This document shows, piece by piece, positions 37,035-46,077 of a stretch of 64,000 nucleotides of DNA. This stretch comes from Bacteroidota bacterium (GTDB lineage: Bacteria > Bacteroidota > Bacteroidia > Chitinophagales > LD1), in contig JADKJG010000007.1 of assembly GCA_016722375.1 (NCBI GenBank), positions 124,001 through 188,000 on the forward strand. Direction: 5' to 3'. Position numbers and translations under genes: made by a program. The notes under the pieces are model-generated. The model ran no database searches. It was not told the origin of the DNA and worked only from the letters and a program-made list of their open reading frames with translations. Position 1 is the first letter of the stretch. Each line of letters opens with the position of its first letter.

Positions 37035-38972
37035 CTATTTATAGCTTCTTACTTGTAACTCAATATTCTCAAACTTCAATTCTTCTTTGTGCAACACAGG
37101 GTCGGCATCTACGCCTTTAAATTCCCAAGCAGAGGCGAAAGCATAGTTTGCGTCGTCGCGCTTGGCTTCGCCGGCTTCCTGATACTCTGTTCTGAAATGT
37201 CCGCCACAGCTTTCATTCCTATTCAAAGCATCTATAACCATCAACTCTCCTAACTCCATAAAGTCCGCCACACGACTTGCTTTATCAAACTCGGGATTAA
37301 ATTCATTCAGGATTCCAGGGATTTTTACATCCATCCAAAATTCTTTACGCAAATCCTGAATCAGCTTGCGAGCCTTGGTTAAGCCTTCGGCGGTTCGAGC
37401 CATGCCGCAATATTCCCACATGATTTTTCCCAGATGTTTATGGAAATCATCTACGGTTCGTTTGCCTTTAACATTCATCAGCCTTTCAGAACGTTCCTGA
37501 ACTTCCTTTTCCGCTTCTACAAATGCCGGATGATCGGTAGGAATACGTTGAACAAAAATTTCGGAAGACAAGTAATTTCCTATGGTATAAGGAATAACGA
37601 AGTAACCATCGGCCAGTCCCTGCATCAAAGCAGAGGCACCTAAACGGTTCGCACCGTGGTCGCTGAAGTTGGCCTCCCCCAAACAATATAATCCGGGCAC
37701 ACTAGTCATCAATTCATAGTCCACCCACAAACCACCCATAGTATAGTGCACAGCGGGATAAATTTTCATGGGTGTTTTCAATGGATCTTCATTTGTGATA
37801 TTCTGATACATCGGAAATAACTCACCATAGCGGGCTTTTACCACGTCTATTCCTAAGCGATTAATGGCATCTTTGAAATCAAGAAATACACCGAAACCAG
37901 AAGGAACAATACCGCGACCTTCGTCGCATACTTCTTTCGCAGCACGTGAAGCAATATCGCGTGGGCAAAGGTTACCGAAAGAAGGATATTTTCTTTCGAG
38001 ATAATAATCACGGTCTTCTTCTTTGATGTCTTCCGCCTTCTTATTACTCTTTCTGATAGCTTCTGAATCTTCTTTCTTTTTAGGCACCCAAACTCTTCCA
38101 TCATTTCTCAATGATTCACTCATCAAGGTGAGCTTGGACTGATAATCACCAGTTACAGGTATGCAGGTAGGGTGGATTTGAGTGTAACAGGGATTGGCGA
38201 AATAGGCTTCTTTCTTGTGCGCCTTCCATGCAGCGGTGACGTTGCTTCCCATCGCATTGGTAGAAAGAAAAAAAACGTTTCCGTATCCACCAGAACAAAG
38301 AAGTACTGCATGACCAAAGTGTCTTTCTAATTTTCCACTAATTAAATCACGGGCAATGATGCCACGCGCTTTCCTTTCGATAGTGACTACTTCAACCATC
38401 TCATGGCGGGAATACATGGTTACGTTGCCCAAACCAATTTGCCTTTCTAAAGCACCATAAGCACCAAGCAAAAGCTGCTGACCGGTTTGTCCACGGGCAT
38501 AGAATGTCCTAGAAACCTGTGCTCCTCCAAAGGAGCGATTATCTAAAAGACCGCCGTACTCTCGTGCAAATGGAACTCCTTGAGCCACACACTGGTCAAT
38601 AATATTTCTAGATACATCTGAAAGACGGTAAACATTCCCTTCGCGAGAGCGGAAGTCGCCCCCCTTGATGGTATCGTAGAACAATCGGAAGACCGAGTCA
38701 CCGTCGTTCTTATAATTCTTAGAAGCATTGATGCCCCCTTGTGCTGCTATTGAGTGTGCTCGGCGGGGAGAATCCTGAAAACAGAAAGCTTTCACCTTAT
38801 AACCAAGTTCTGCAAGGGTAGCTGCGGCAGAAGCTCCCGCAAGACCCGTTCCGATTACAATAACATCCAATTTGCGCTTATTGGCCGGATTGACCAACTT
38901 GGCATGCTCTTTATAGTTGCTCCACTTTTCAGTAAGTGGCCCGTCGGGAATTTTTGAATTGAGTTCAGACAT
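37035..38972 (-). CDS. sdhA: succinate dehydrogenase / fumarate reductase flavoprotein subunit
   Basis: 645 residues. FAD-binding VIGTGLAGASAAATLAELG lies at about residues 35-53. The His that binds FAD covalently is in RRAHSIAAQGGINASK, and the substrate-site region GGLWVDYELMTS and GEANFSDHGANRLG are present. It oxidises succinate to fumarate on the cytoplasmic side. The gene lies between sdhC (36 bp gap) and sdhB (7 bp gap). Confidence 0.96.
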   Translation of the reverse strand: MSELNSKIPDGPLTEKWSNYKEHAKLVNPANKRKLDVIVIGTGLAGASAAATLAELGYKVKAFCFQDSPRRAHSIAAQGGINASKNYKNDGDSVFRLFYDTIKGGDFRSREGNVYRLSDVSRNIIDQCVAQGVPFAREYGGLLDNRSFGGAQVSRTFYARGQTGQQLLLGAYGALERQIGLGNVTMYSRHEMVEVVTIERKARGIIARDLISGKLERHFGHAVLLCSGGYGNVFFLSTNAMGSNVTAAWKAHKKEAYFANPCYTQIHPTCIPVTGDYQSKLTLMSESLRNDGRVWVPKKKEDSEAIRKSNKKAEDIKEEDRDYYLERKYPSFGNLCPRDIASRAAKEVCDEGRGIVPSGFGVFLDFKDAINRLGIDVVKARYGELFPMYQNITNEDPLKTPMKIYPAVHYTMGGLWVDYELMTSVPGLYCLGEANFSDHGANRLGASALMQGLADGYFVIPYTIGNYLSSEIFVQRIPTDHPAFVEAEKEVQERSERLMNVKGKRTVDDFHKHLGKIMWEYCGMARTAEGLTKARKLIQDLRKEFWMDVKIPGILNEFNPEFDKASRVADFMELGELMVIDALNRNESCGGHFRTEYQEAGEAKRDDANYAFASAWEFKGVDADPVLHKEELKFENIELQVRSYK

Positions 38973-39008
38973 GGTACGGTTAATAGTTTAGTCGTTAATA
39001 GTTTGTGA

Positions 39009-39677
39009 TTATTTCACCCATCCAAAATACATGCTAATCGGCATCATGGCAAAAATAAAGGGCACAATTATTGAAAAAGCCATACCGGTTATAGCAATGG
39101 CTTTATTATACTTTAGATGATTCAGCCCCAAGGATTGAAAGGCGCTTTTGAATCCGTGAAGGAGATGCCAGAAAAGCGAAAAGCAACCAGCGCAGTATAT
39201 AAGCACGACATACCATTCGCTGAATTCATTTTGCATCATTTGAAAAAGATTTAGCTCTTCGCCCGTCATAAACTGATTCGCTCGGTTAGGAATCCAGAAG
39301 TGAGATGTATGGATAATCAGGAAAATAAGAATTAAGGTTCCCAGCAAGCCCATGCTGCGCGAATACCATTTAGAATTCGCTGATGGATCATTATAGGCGT
39401 ATTTAACCGGGCGGGCATCCCGATTCTGTTTCCATAGCATTAATCCATCAACTATGTGTACCAAAAAGCCCGCCACCAATACAATTTCCATTGTGCGCAT
39501 AATCAGATTGGTTCCCATGAAATGTCCCCAATGGCTAAAGGTAACTCCACCATCATTAAACCAAATCATGGAATTGATACTTGCGTGGACAACAAGAAAA
39601 ACAATTAGAAATAATCCAGTCAAACTCATCAAGAGTTTCTTTCCAATTGAACTTTTAAACAATACTGAGTTAGTCAT
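39009..39677 (-). CDS. sdhC: succinate dehydrogenase cytochrome b558 subunit
   Basis: A 222-residue membrane anchor with five predicted helices (for example KKLLMSLTGLFLIVFLVVHA at residues 13-32, and MGLLGTLILIFLIIHTSHFW). Conserved His residues within the helices (VHASI, HIVDGLML, HTSHFW, HLLHGFK) are the likely ligands of two b haems, as in the single-subunit Wolinella/Bacillus type. It transfers electrons to menaquinone. It is the first gene of sdhCAB, and a -7 element lies 27 bp upstream. Confidence 0.92.
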   Translation of the reverse strand: MTNSVLFKSSIGKKLLMSLTGLFLIVFLVVHASINSMIWFNDGGVTFSHWGHFMGTNLIMRTMEIVLVAGFLVHIVDGLMLWKQNRDARPVKYAYNDPSANSKWYSRSMGLLGTLILIFLIIHTSHFWIPNRANQFMTGEELNLFQMMQNEFSEWYVVLIYCAGCFSLFWHLLHGFKSAFQSLGLNHLKYNKAIAITGMAFSIIVPFIFAMMPISMYFGWVK

Positions 39678-39703
39678 ACAAATACTTTGTGTTTAGGGAG
39701 CAA

Positions 39704-39711
39704 CAAAATTA
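39704..39711 (-). promoter_or_regulatory. -7 promoter element of sdhCAB (TAATTTTG)
   Basis: An exact TAnnTTTG on the minus strand (CAAAATTA on plus), 27 bp before the sdhC start. No clear -33 box is seen. Confidence 0.55.
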
Positions 39712-39771
39712 GGGACTGAAGCGTAAAATGAAAATTTTTCGACTACTATTTTCCAAAACGCAGCAAAACAT

Positions 39772-40977
39772 TCAATTGGCAGATGCATAATCGGACAGAT
39801 ATTGATAAGGCAGGTTTAATTTCCCACCAATAGTGATAGTACCGTTATATAGAATTTTGCTCTCCGACTTTTTCAACTCAGGCAGAATCCGGCTGATAAG
39901 CATATTACCAAAATCCTCGGATGCATCACGCGGAAGTTCGTTTGGCAGATTATCTACCGCCATGACATCAATTGAATTGTTTCCGAAAGGTGATATGACA
40001 CTTTCTTGATGCGGATCATAACCGTAATAGGGATCTGAAATAGTGGAAGGCTGGAGCGTGGAAGGGATGGAAGCGTCTGGAGCAATATCACAGGTGATGT
40101 CGGAAATGATTTTTATTCGAAAGTCTTTCTCCTTCATCTGCTCTTTATTAAAGAAGACCGGAATTCTCTTATCCCAATAAATTCCATTGATCAACACATC
40201 TGAAGCTTTGGTAAAGGGATAGAAATTAGAATGATACATCTCGGGATGGGCGCGATAATCGCTGTGGTCAAATTTCTCAAATCCTTCCCGGTGATACATA
40301 TCTCCGCTCGCTAGCTGGGTGTAAACACTCTCTTCAAAATCATTATAGCAGAAATTATAAGGGCTTACTTTCTTGATTCCCATAAGGTTTAAAAGAAAGT
40401 CGGCACCGTCTGATACTCTTCCGGTGCCGGTTAAAACTATTTTGAACACAGGTAATTTTAAATTGGTCAACTCCCTTTGGGCTTCAGCAAAATTGCGGCA
40501 CTCACTCATCTGTTTGATAGAAAACAAACCCGTCCTTAATCCTATCATCCTAATGGCATGATAAGCGCCGACAATTCCAGCCCAGCGTCCAAAAGCAATC
40601 AGGCGTTTACCTTTTTCATCGGTCAGTGCCTCCCAGTCTATCAACCGGATATTCTTGTCCAAGAAGGCTCGCAGCAACTTCTTATTATGTGGCTGCTTCT
40701 TGATGGTATGTGAAAAGAGAAAATAGGTTCTGTTCGGAATTAAATAATCAGGAGGAATCTCTTTAACCCCTAATAGCACCTCGCACTCTTTTAAATCTTC
40801 TTTAATCTCAATTCCCTGATATCGGTACTCGTCATCACTGTAACAGCGGTACGCACATGGCTGAACGAAAATTTCCATTTCCGGATTCTCCTCCTTCAGT
40901 CGGGCGCATTGAGAAGGGGTTAGTGGTACTCGGTTATCTTGAGGTACCTTTGTTTCCTTTAGTATTCCAATCTTCAT
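39772..40977 (-). CDS. saccharopine-dehydrogenase-like / alanine-dehydrogenase-type NAD(P) oxidoreductase
   Basis: About 401 residues from ATG 40977 (MKIGILKETKVPQDNRVPLTP); an upstream TTG adds four residues. The N-terminal GILKE...DNRVPLTP is the AlaDH/PNT family start. LIAFGRWAGIVGAYHAIRMIG and a nucleotide-binding VLTGTGRVSDGA follow, with DITCDIAPDASIPSTLQPS near the end as in LYS1-type saccharopine dehydrogenases (lysine-forming). It would interconvert saccharopine and lysine plus 2-oxoglutarate. With the ALDH7-type gene this suggests lysine breakdown, but the specificity is inferred. Confidence 0.68.
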   Translation of the reverse strand: MKIGILKETKVPQDNRVPLTPSQCARLKEENPEMEIFVQPCAYRCYSDDEYRYQGIEIKEDLKECEVLLGVKEIPPDYLIPNRTYFLFSHTIKKQPHNKKLLRAFLDKNIRLIDWEALTDEKGKRLIAFGRWAGIVGAYHAIRMIGLRTGLFSIKQMSECRNFAEAQRELTNLKLPVFKIVLTGTGRVSDGADFLLNLMGIKKVSPYNFCYNDFEESVYTQLASGDMYHREGFEKFDHSDYRAHPEMYHSNFYPFTKASDVLINGIYWDKRIPVFFNKEQMKEKDFRIKIISDITCDIAPDASIPSTLQPSTISDPYYGYDPHQESVISPFGNNSIDVMAVDNLPNELPRDASEDFGNMLISRILPELKKSESKILYNGTITIGGKLNLPYQYLSDYASAN

Positions 40978-41047
40978 AGAAAAAGCCAAAAGTATAAAAT
41001 ATAGCCTGCCAATCTTGTCCGATGAAACGATTGGCCGGTATTTTGCG

Positions 41048-41055
41048 TATCTTTG
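41048..41055 (+). promoter_or_regulatory. -7 promoter element TATCTTTG upstream of tmRNA
   Basis: An exact TAnnTTTG, about 100 bp before the mature tmRNA 5' end; tmRNA is made as a precursor trimmed by RNase P. It would set a leader of about 95 nt. Confidence 0.45.
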
Positions 41056-41157
41056 TACAGTTCTTTGACAATTGGTTTGCAGTTCGCGGTTTGCAGTTTG
41101 GGGTAATACATTTTGTATATATTTCTATCTGTCCGCTGTTAACTGTCAACCGAAATT

Positions 41158-41523
41158 GGGGCTGACCGGAATTGACGGGAAGCATTGGAGGTAAACCAGC
41201 GTGCCGTGGGTGTGTAATACCACGTTAATCCATTGCGCGAAATAGTTTTAACTGGCGAAGATTCTTACGCCATGGCTGCTTAATCTTAGAGATTAACCAC
41301 CATTTGCTTCACGCTTGAGGCACCATACACAGCGTGCCAGCAACCAAAAATTGGTGACGCCCGATTCAAGATTCATCTACTTGTTTCGAAGCGTATGACA
41401 GATGTAAGAAAAGAGTTGGAGGGTTACTTATCCGGCTCGATTCCGACAATCAATAAGTAACTACACATGTAGATAGTTTATCGTCAACTTGTCCGGACGT
41501 GGGTTCGAATCCCACCAGCTCCA
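41158..41523 (+). ncRNA. ssrA: transfer-messenger RNA (tmRNA)
   Basis: The 5' end GGGGCTGACCGGAATTGACG and the 3' T-arm GTGGGTTCGAATCCCACC followed by CAGCTCC pair to give the tRNA-like acceptor stem. The template reading frame starts after the resume site at GGC 41254: GGC GAA GAT TCT TAC GCC ATG GCT GCT TAA, giving tag GEDSYAMAA, close to known Bacteroidota tags. The internal tag-stop region and pseudoknot-rich middle fit. CCA is not fully encoded (CTCCACAA). It rescues stalled ribosomes together with SmpB and tags the product for proteolysis. A very stable terminator follows directly. Confidence 0.96.
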
Positions 41524-41525
41524 CA

Positions 41526-41565
41526 AAATAAAAAGGGCGAAGAAATTTCTTCGCCCTTTTTATTT
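41526..41565. terminator. terminator after tmRNA, also facing the gene at 41581
   Basis: A perfect 20-bp stem with no spacer. The GGGCGAAGAAA/TTTCTTCGCCC core lies inside A/T-rich arms, so it can end transcripts from both sides (tmRNA on plus, type IX cargo gene on minus). Confidence 0.93.
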
Positions 41566-41580
41566 TAATCCATCGCTACT

Positions 41581-43683
41581 TTATTCCACTATAATCTTTC
41601 TGGATATTTTATTCTGACCAGATTCAAGTTGCATCAGGTAAACGCCGGAGGACAAGCCGTGAATATCAACCACTTCTGTTCTCTTTCCATGAAAAGTAAC
41701 GAACTCCTCTTTTACACTTTCGCCTACCACATTGTACATTTTTAATTGACACCTCAGCGTCTGATTGCCGGTATATTGAACATTGATAAAACCAGATGCT
41801 GGATTTGGGAAAACATAAATATCCTTATTGAAATTAACCTCATTAATACCCACGGTAATATTTACACTGGCAGAGGTGCTTGCACAACCATTAGCGTCTG
41901 TAATGCGCACAGCATAGTCACCCGGATCTTTCGCGACATAAAAAGGGGTATTGGCCCCTGGAATATCCGCTCCGTTCTTAATCCATTGATAAGTCACAGC
42001 ACCGAATGACGTTAGCGTATCGCCTTGCCGGATAATAGATACACTGGAAACAGAATGAATCGAAATATTGATTCGGTTGGATTGAGCGCCACAACCATTG
42101 GCATCCGTAACATTCACCCAGACTGCTCCTGCAAACTTTGCGTACGAACAAGAATTAGTACCACCGTTATTCCACAAATAAGTATCGAATGTTCCTCCCG
42201 TAACACAAACCTCCGTTGAATCACTCGAACAAATCAACGAGTCACCGGTGGTAATAACCGGAGCGGTGGGCAACGGATTAACCACCAATTGAAGAATATT
42301 GGAAGAGCCGATACAATTACCACTTCCTCCATACACTTGGTAGTAGGTAGTTATAATAGGACTTGCATTGTAAGTAGTATCTGTGGCGCCTGTAACATTC
42401 GAAAAGTTAGTGCCATCAATCGAAGATTGCCATTGAATAGGTCCTGAATTTCCGGTAACACTCAAGTTTGCCTGAGTTCCCATACAAATAGCGTTGCTTT
42501 GTGCCGAAACAGTACCCGCATTGAATGCAGAACCTACCGACATAGTAAGCGCAGTAGCGGTAGCCGGTGAACCGGTGGCACAAACAGCGTTTGAGGTCAA
42601 GACACATTCCACCATATCATTATCATTCAAAGTCGTACTGGCAAATGTAGCGCTACTGCCTCCTACAACATTCCCATTCACTTTCCATACATAAGTCGGA
42701 CCAGCACCACCGTTAACCGGGGTAGCCGTAAACGTAACATTAGAACCAGAGCAAATACTGCCCGAAGGATTGGCACTAATTGAAACACTCACCGGCTTTT
42801 TATCATTGACGGTAATCGAAACACTATTGTTTGAACTAGTATCTGCCGGATTGCTGGAAATGATTCGAATCTTATAACCAGTACCATAAGCGGTGTTTGA
42901 TGGAATGGTTCCACTCACGGCTCCTGTTGCGGTGCTACTCAAAGTTCCAAGGCTGACCGGAGTGGCAAAGCTACCAGCGGCATCAGAAAGCTGTGCAGTA
43001 TAAATATTGCCGGAAGTGAAAGTGCCGGAAATAGTATAAGGAACGCTGATAGCATCGCCCGCGCAATAGCTGAGCGACGTAACGGTTCCCACCGTAATAT
43101 CCGTAACCGGAACAGAGCCCGTCATGATTACCCGATAGTCTTCCGCTTCACCATAATTAATATTAGCACAGGGATCAATCGCGTTTCCATTATAGATGGC
43201 GCGCACTCGCAAACGCTTTGTCCCGGCAGATACGCCCGCCGGAATGTTAAGCGTTCCGCTCTTTACTACGTTGTTGCACAAAAGCGAACAATCCGTAGCA
43301 AAGGCCCGCTGTGCTACAATTTCGTTAGCAGCAAACGTTCCGTCACCATCGAGGTCAATCCATATCACAATCGCATAAGGACTGGATAAATCAGCGTGAA
43401 GCATAGTCACCGAGTATGGAATGTTACTGCTCGGCGAAGCCAGGGTGGTTACAATCGCAGGATACGTGGTGGGCGACGAAAAATCTTCATAATTCGTTGG
43501 TGAACAAGCGGAATTATTATTGATAGCACCGAGCGTGAAGTTGCTAATCGTTTCATTGCCAGAATTGGTCGTACAGGCATTCGTGGCTGATGGCGTACAA
43601 TACGTTTGCGCCATCGCAAAACAAACCATACCAAACAATAGATAACCAAGAGCGAAAAAACGAGGAAGGAAAACTTTTTTCAT
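41581..43683 (-). CDS. secreted GEVED/PKD-like protein with type IX sorting domain
   Basis: 700 residues. The signal peptide ends near FAMAQ26. A GEVED-type domain follows, of which IVIWIDLDGDGTFAANEIV and the end ANINYGEAEDYRVIM are diagnostic. Then come several Ig/PKD-like repeats (SVSISANPSGSICSGSNVTF; NGGAGPTYVWKVNG) and a type IX sorting domain beginning IYVFPNPASGFINV. The repeats and C-terminal third resemble those of the giant adhesin at 8428-12705 (AVTYQWIKNG / AVSYQWYLNG). Surface exposure is expected; a precise role is not visible. Confidence 0.85.
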   Translation of the reverse strand: MKKVFLPRFFALGYLLFGMVCFAMAQTYCTPSATNACTTNSGNETISNFTLGAINNNSACSPTNYEDFSSPTTYPAIVTTLASPSSNIPYSVTMLHADLSSPYAIVIWIDLDGDGTFAANEIVAQRAFATDCSLLCNNVVKSGTLNIPAGVSAGTKRLRVRAIYNGNAIDPCANINYGEAEDYRVIMTGSVPVTDITVGTVTSLSYCAGDAISVPYTISGTFTSGNIYTAQLSDAAGSFATPVSLGTLSSTATGAVSGTIPSNTAYGTGYKIRIISSNPADTSSNNSVSITVNDKKPVSVSISANPSGSICSGSNVTFTATPVNGGAGPTYVWKVNGNVVGGSSATFASTTLNDNDMVECVLTSNAVCATGSPATATALTMSVGSAFNAGTVSAQSNAICMGTQANLSVTGNSGPIQWQSSIDGTNFSNVTGATDTTYNASPIITTYYQVYGGSGNCIGSSNILQLVVNPLPTAPVITTGDSLICSSDSTEVCVTGGTFDTYLWNNGGTNSCSYAKFAGAVWVNVTDANGCGAQSNRINISIHSVSSVSIIRQGDTLTSFGAVTYQWIKNGADIPGANTPFYVAKDPGDYAVRITDANGCASTSASVNITVGINEVNFNKDIYVFPNPASGFINVQYTGNQTLRCQLKMYNVVGESVKEEFVTFHGKRTEVVDIHGLSSGVYLMQLESGQNKISRKIIVE

Positions 43684-43904
43684 AGGATGTTATTTAGGTT
43701 AAACTTTAAAAAAAGAACTTGCCAAGACTCAATACTAACAAGAAATTTTAGATTATCTAGAGACAATCCCCAACGCAGCATAAAATCGAGGCAAATATTC
43801 ACTCCTGCCAATTTAACACCCTTCACAACCCTTAACTTTCAAAAAAAACATTCTTATCCTAAAACAATTTATCTTCGATTCCGTTTAGCTTCCAAATAAT
43901 TATC

Positions 43905-44613
43905 GTGAAAAAACTTTTGCTTCTGTTCGTTGTTGCTCTGATCGGCACAAATGTTTCATTTGCACAAGACGATGAACTCCCCCCTCCTTCCAGCAAGCCG
44001 CAAATACAGGACACCTCCTACCGCAGCAGAAACACCGACGGTTTCCGCAGCTTCAAAAAGAAGAAGAAAATTGACTTGTCGAAATTCATCATCGAACCCA
44101 ACTTCAATTTCAGCATCGGGCAAGGCCGGATAGATGCCGGACTCTCTCCCTATGTGGGCTACAACGTTTGGAAAGGCCTGTGCCTCGGTGGCGGAATCAC
44201 CTATTTCTATACCGGTTTTTCAGGTATCATAGTGACCGATGCATTTGGCAACCAAGTGGGCAGCGCCAAAGCGCGCTATCACACCTACGGCGGCGGTGTC
44301 TTTGCTCAGTACAATATCTGGCGAGGCTTTTTTGCCCGCACTCGCTTCGAGGTGCTTCACCGCGACTTATCTGACCTGAACACCTCGCCCGTTCCTAAAA
44401 CCCCAATAACTATAGCGAAGGGTTTTATTTCCCAAAAGTGCAGAAACCATTCCCGCCTTGCTCGTGGGCGGCGGATATAATCTATTACAGAGCAAAAACT
44501 TCTTCTTCCCCATCATGGTTTCCTACAACCTGCTCCACTCCATCACAGACAAATCCTACTCCATCTATCCCCGCGGGCTGGTGGTTCAACTGGGCTTTGT
44601 CAACGTGTTCTAA
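43905..44613 (+). CDS. outer-membrane beta-barrel-like protein, two frameshifts as read
   Basis: GTG start 43905 with signal peptide ending near SFAQ. Glycine/aromatic beta-strands follow: FNFSIGQGRIDAGLSPYVGY, then GLCLGGGITYFYTGFSG. As read, the frame is lost near 44400 (P-K-T instead of P-K-N-P-N-N-Y) and again near 44458. Adding one base at each point restores NYSEGFYFPKVQKPFPALL, then VGGGYNLLQSKNFFFPIM, and closes with LVVQLGFVNVF at TAA 44611-44613. That gives a plausible complete barrel of about 236 residues. Both breaks lie next to short homopolymers (AAAACCCC; CCCG), so sequence error is likely. Confidence 0.65.
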
Positions 44614-44642
44614 AATTGAATCACTCCGCCCTCGCGCGGCTC

Positions 44643-44711
44643 CCTAACCCCCGAAGGGGGGATAAAGACAGCGCAGAATACTTTTGCATTGTACCCCCAT
44701 CGGGGGTTAGG
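44643..44711. repeat. 18-bp inverted repeat CCTAACCCCCGA with 33-bp spacer
   Basis: CCTAACCCCCGAAGGGGG and CCCCCATCGGGGGTTAGG are reverse complements with one mismatch. Each arm is itself nearly a small hairpin (CCCCCGAAGGGGG). It follows the barrel gene and looks like a dispersed intergenic element. Confidence 0.75.
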
Positions 44712-44866
44712 TGGCCGGATTTCCGTTCTATCCTGAGGACAACATGTAAAGGATAGCATAAAATGGATACTATCCTCTACACTTTTTGTCCTTTTTCTAA
44801 CAATCCGGCGGGCCGGTTAAGGCTTCCCTGCCGCAAACAGCCGGTGCAGCGCTCTTTATCACCGCG

Positions 44867-44889
44867 TTGACAAATTCTAAAGTTGTCAA
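44867..44889. repeat. inverted repeat TTGACAAATT / AAGTTGTCAA
   Basis: 10-bp arms with one mismatch around cta. It shares its core with the perfect palindrome at 16088-16119 and lies 11 bp past the stop of the small membrane protein gene. Confidence 0.6.
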
Positions 44890-44900
44890 AGCTATGTCCC

Positions 44901-45407
44901 TCATCCCTTCATCCACCACGAAATTTTCAAATACAGGTAGATAGCCGCCAAGAGAACCATTGAGCCAATAATCACATACCTTATCGCCTTTGATTCCTGC
45001 TTTATTTCTAACGGTGGCTCTTCTTTCCTGATATCTTTTCCATACCAGTAGTAGATGATACGTGCAGATAAAAGCAGCCACCACCAATTAGACGCATTTG
45101 GGAAAAAACTCAGCATCCAATAAAATACATAAATCATGAAGAGATTGACAACAATGCCTACTGTAATATGATAGGCGGGCCAATATTGAGGACGAAGTGG
45201 AAGTACAAAACCTTTCATAATCTCAGGAACGATAGATAGCAAGCCTACTCCTATACAAATCAATGCTATATAAACGCCACTCATGCTCCACTCCCCTCCA
45301 CTCATGGAGATATCTAAGCTCAAACTTATTCCAAAGGCAATAAGCATTACCCAACCCCAAATGACCCACTTTCTCTTGGCATAATATTCCCTCATCCATG
45401 TTTTCAT
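44901..45407 (-). CDS. small polytopic membrane protein, unknown function
   Basis: 168 residues from ATG 45407 (MKTWMREYYAKRKWVIWGW); an earlier start would place the 45424-45456 hairpin inside the gene. About five hydrophobic helices are seen: WVIWGWVMLIAFGISLSL, VYIALICIGVGLLSIV, ITVGIVVNLFMIYVFYWML, WWLLLSARIIYYW and YVIIGSMVLLAAIYLYL. The tail is basic (SWWMKG). I do not recognise the family. A perfect 13-bp hairpin precedes the start by 17 bp and could affect its expression. Confidence 0.6.
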   Translation of the reverse strand: MKTWMREYYAKRKWVIWGWVMLIAFGISLSLDISMSGGEWSMSGVYIALICIGVGLLSIVPEIMKGFVLPLRPQYWPAYHITVGIVVNLFMIYVFYWMLSFFPNASNWWWLLLSARIIYYWYGKDIRKEEPPLEIKQESKAIRYVIIGSMVLLAAIYLYLKISWWMKG

Positions 45408-45423
45408 TAAATAAAAATAAAAA

Positions 45424-45456
45424 AGCACCACCATCGCTATGAACGATGGTGGTGCT
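45424..45456. repeat. perfect 13-bp hairpin AGCACCACCATCG
   Basis: AGCACCACCATCG pairs with CGATGGTGGTGCT across 7 nt. The inner CCATCG/CGATGG resembles the hairpins at 15063 and 48057. Confidence 0.75.
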
Positions 45457-45738
45457 GGCAGGGAGTTCTTTCCCCCTTTTTTCTATCCGTGGCTGCCTCA
45501 CCCACCGAAGCTGATTTCGGTAGGCCGGACACCTATCGGTATAGAAATATAGCTCCTTCAGGGCTAAAGCCCTTTACTACATACCCGATGCTCACCACGC
45601 AGAAGCATGGTGTTATAAACTGCCATTTACGGCGGAGCGTTTAGTGCAAAACCGACTTGGCTTTAGCAAAAAAACAACCCTGTTTTGAACACAATTACAG
45701 CCCGCACCTGCGCACCCAAACCCGCTGACCTGCATGAG

Positions 45739-45861
45739 CCAAATCTGGAATGGCTCTCCATGAGTTGGGGAACCATTTGCCAAATCTAGAATGACTCTCC
45801 ATAAGTTGTGGAGGCATTTGCCGAATCTGAAATGGCTTCGCATAAATTGAGGAAGCGAATT
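45739..45861. repeat. short array E, three 41-bp units
   Basis: Units begin at 45739, 45780 and 45821 (ccaaatctggaatggctctc type). At the unit junctions the self-complementary ATTTG c CAAAT occurs. It is degenerate and close in period to the 42-bp arrays. The surrounding gap 45457-46344 holds only this array, palindromes and a GGGCTAAAGCCC element near 45559; I see no gene. Confidence 0.65.
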
Positions 45862-45886
45862 GGAAAACTGGATAGCTTTATCGAAG

Positions 45887-45915
45887 ACTACAAAAGTCTT
45901 TAAGACTTTTGTAGT
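45887..45915. repeat. perfect palindrome ACTACAAAAGTCTT
   Basis: 14-bp arms around a single T, just after array E. It could form a strong RNA hairpin in either direction. Confidence 0.8.
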
Positions 45916-46077
45916 TTAATTTATCACCACACACGCCACGCACAATTCCAAAGGACTTCTTTGGAGGGCTTAGGGCAATGTCATTAAGTTAAGGGAAAAG
46001 TAAGCTAATAATGGCGGCTGTTTCTTTCCTTTCCGAAAGAGAGGCAGCAATACAAAATACACCATGGAAGATTCCTG

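Noticed and set aside
41490..41523. tRNA T-arm-like sequence (GGTTCGAATCCCACC)
   Set aside because: It belongs to the tRNA-like end of tmRNA; no anticodon arm fits a separate tRNA.
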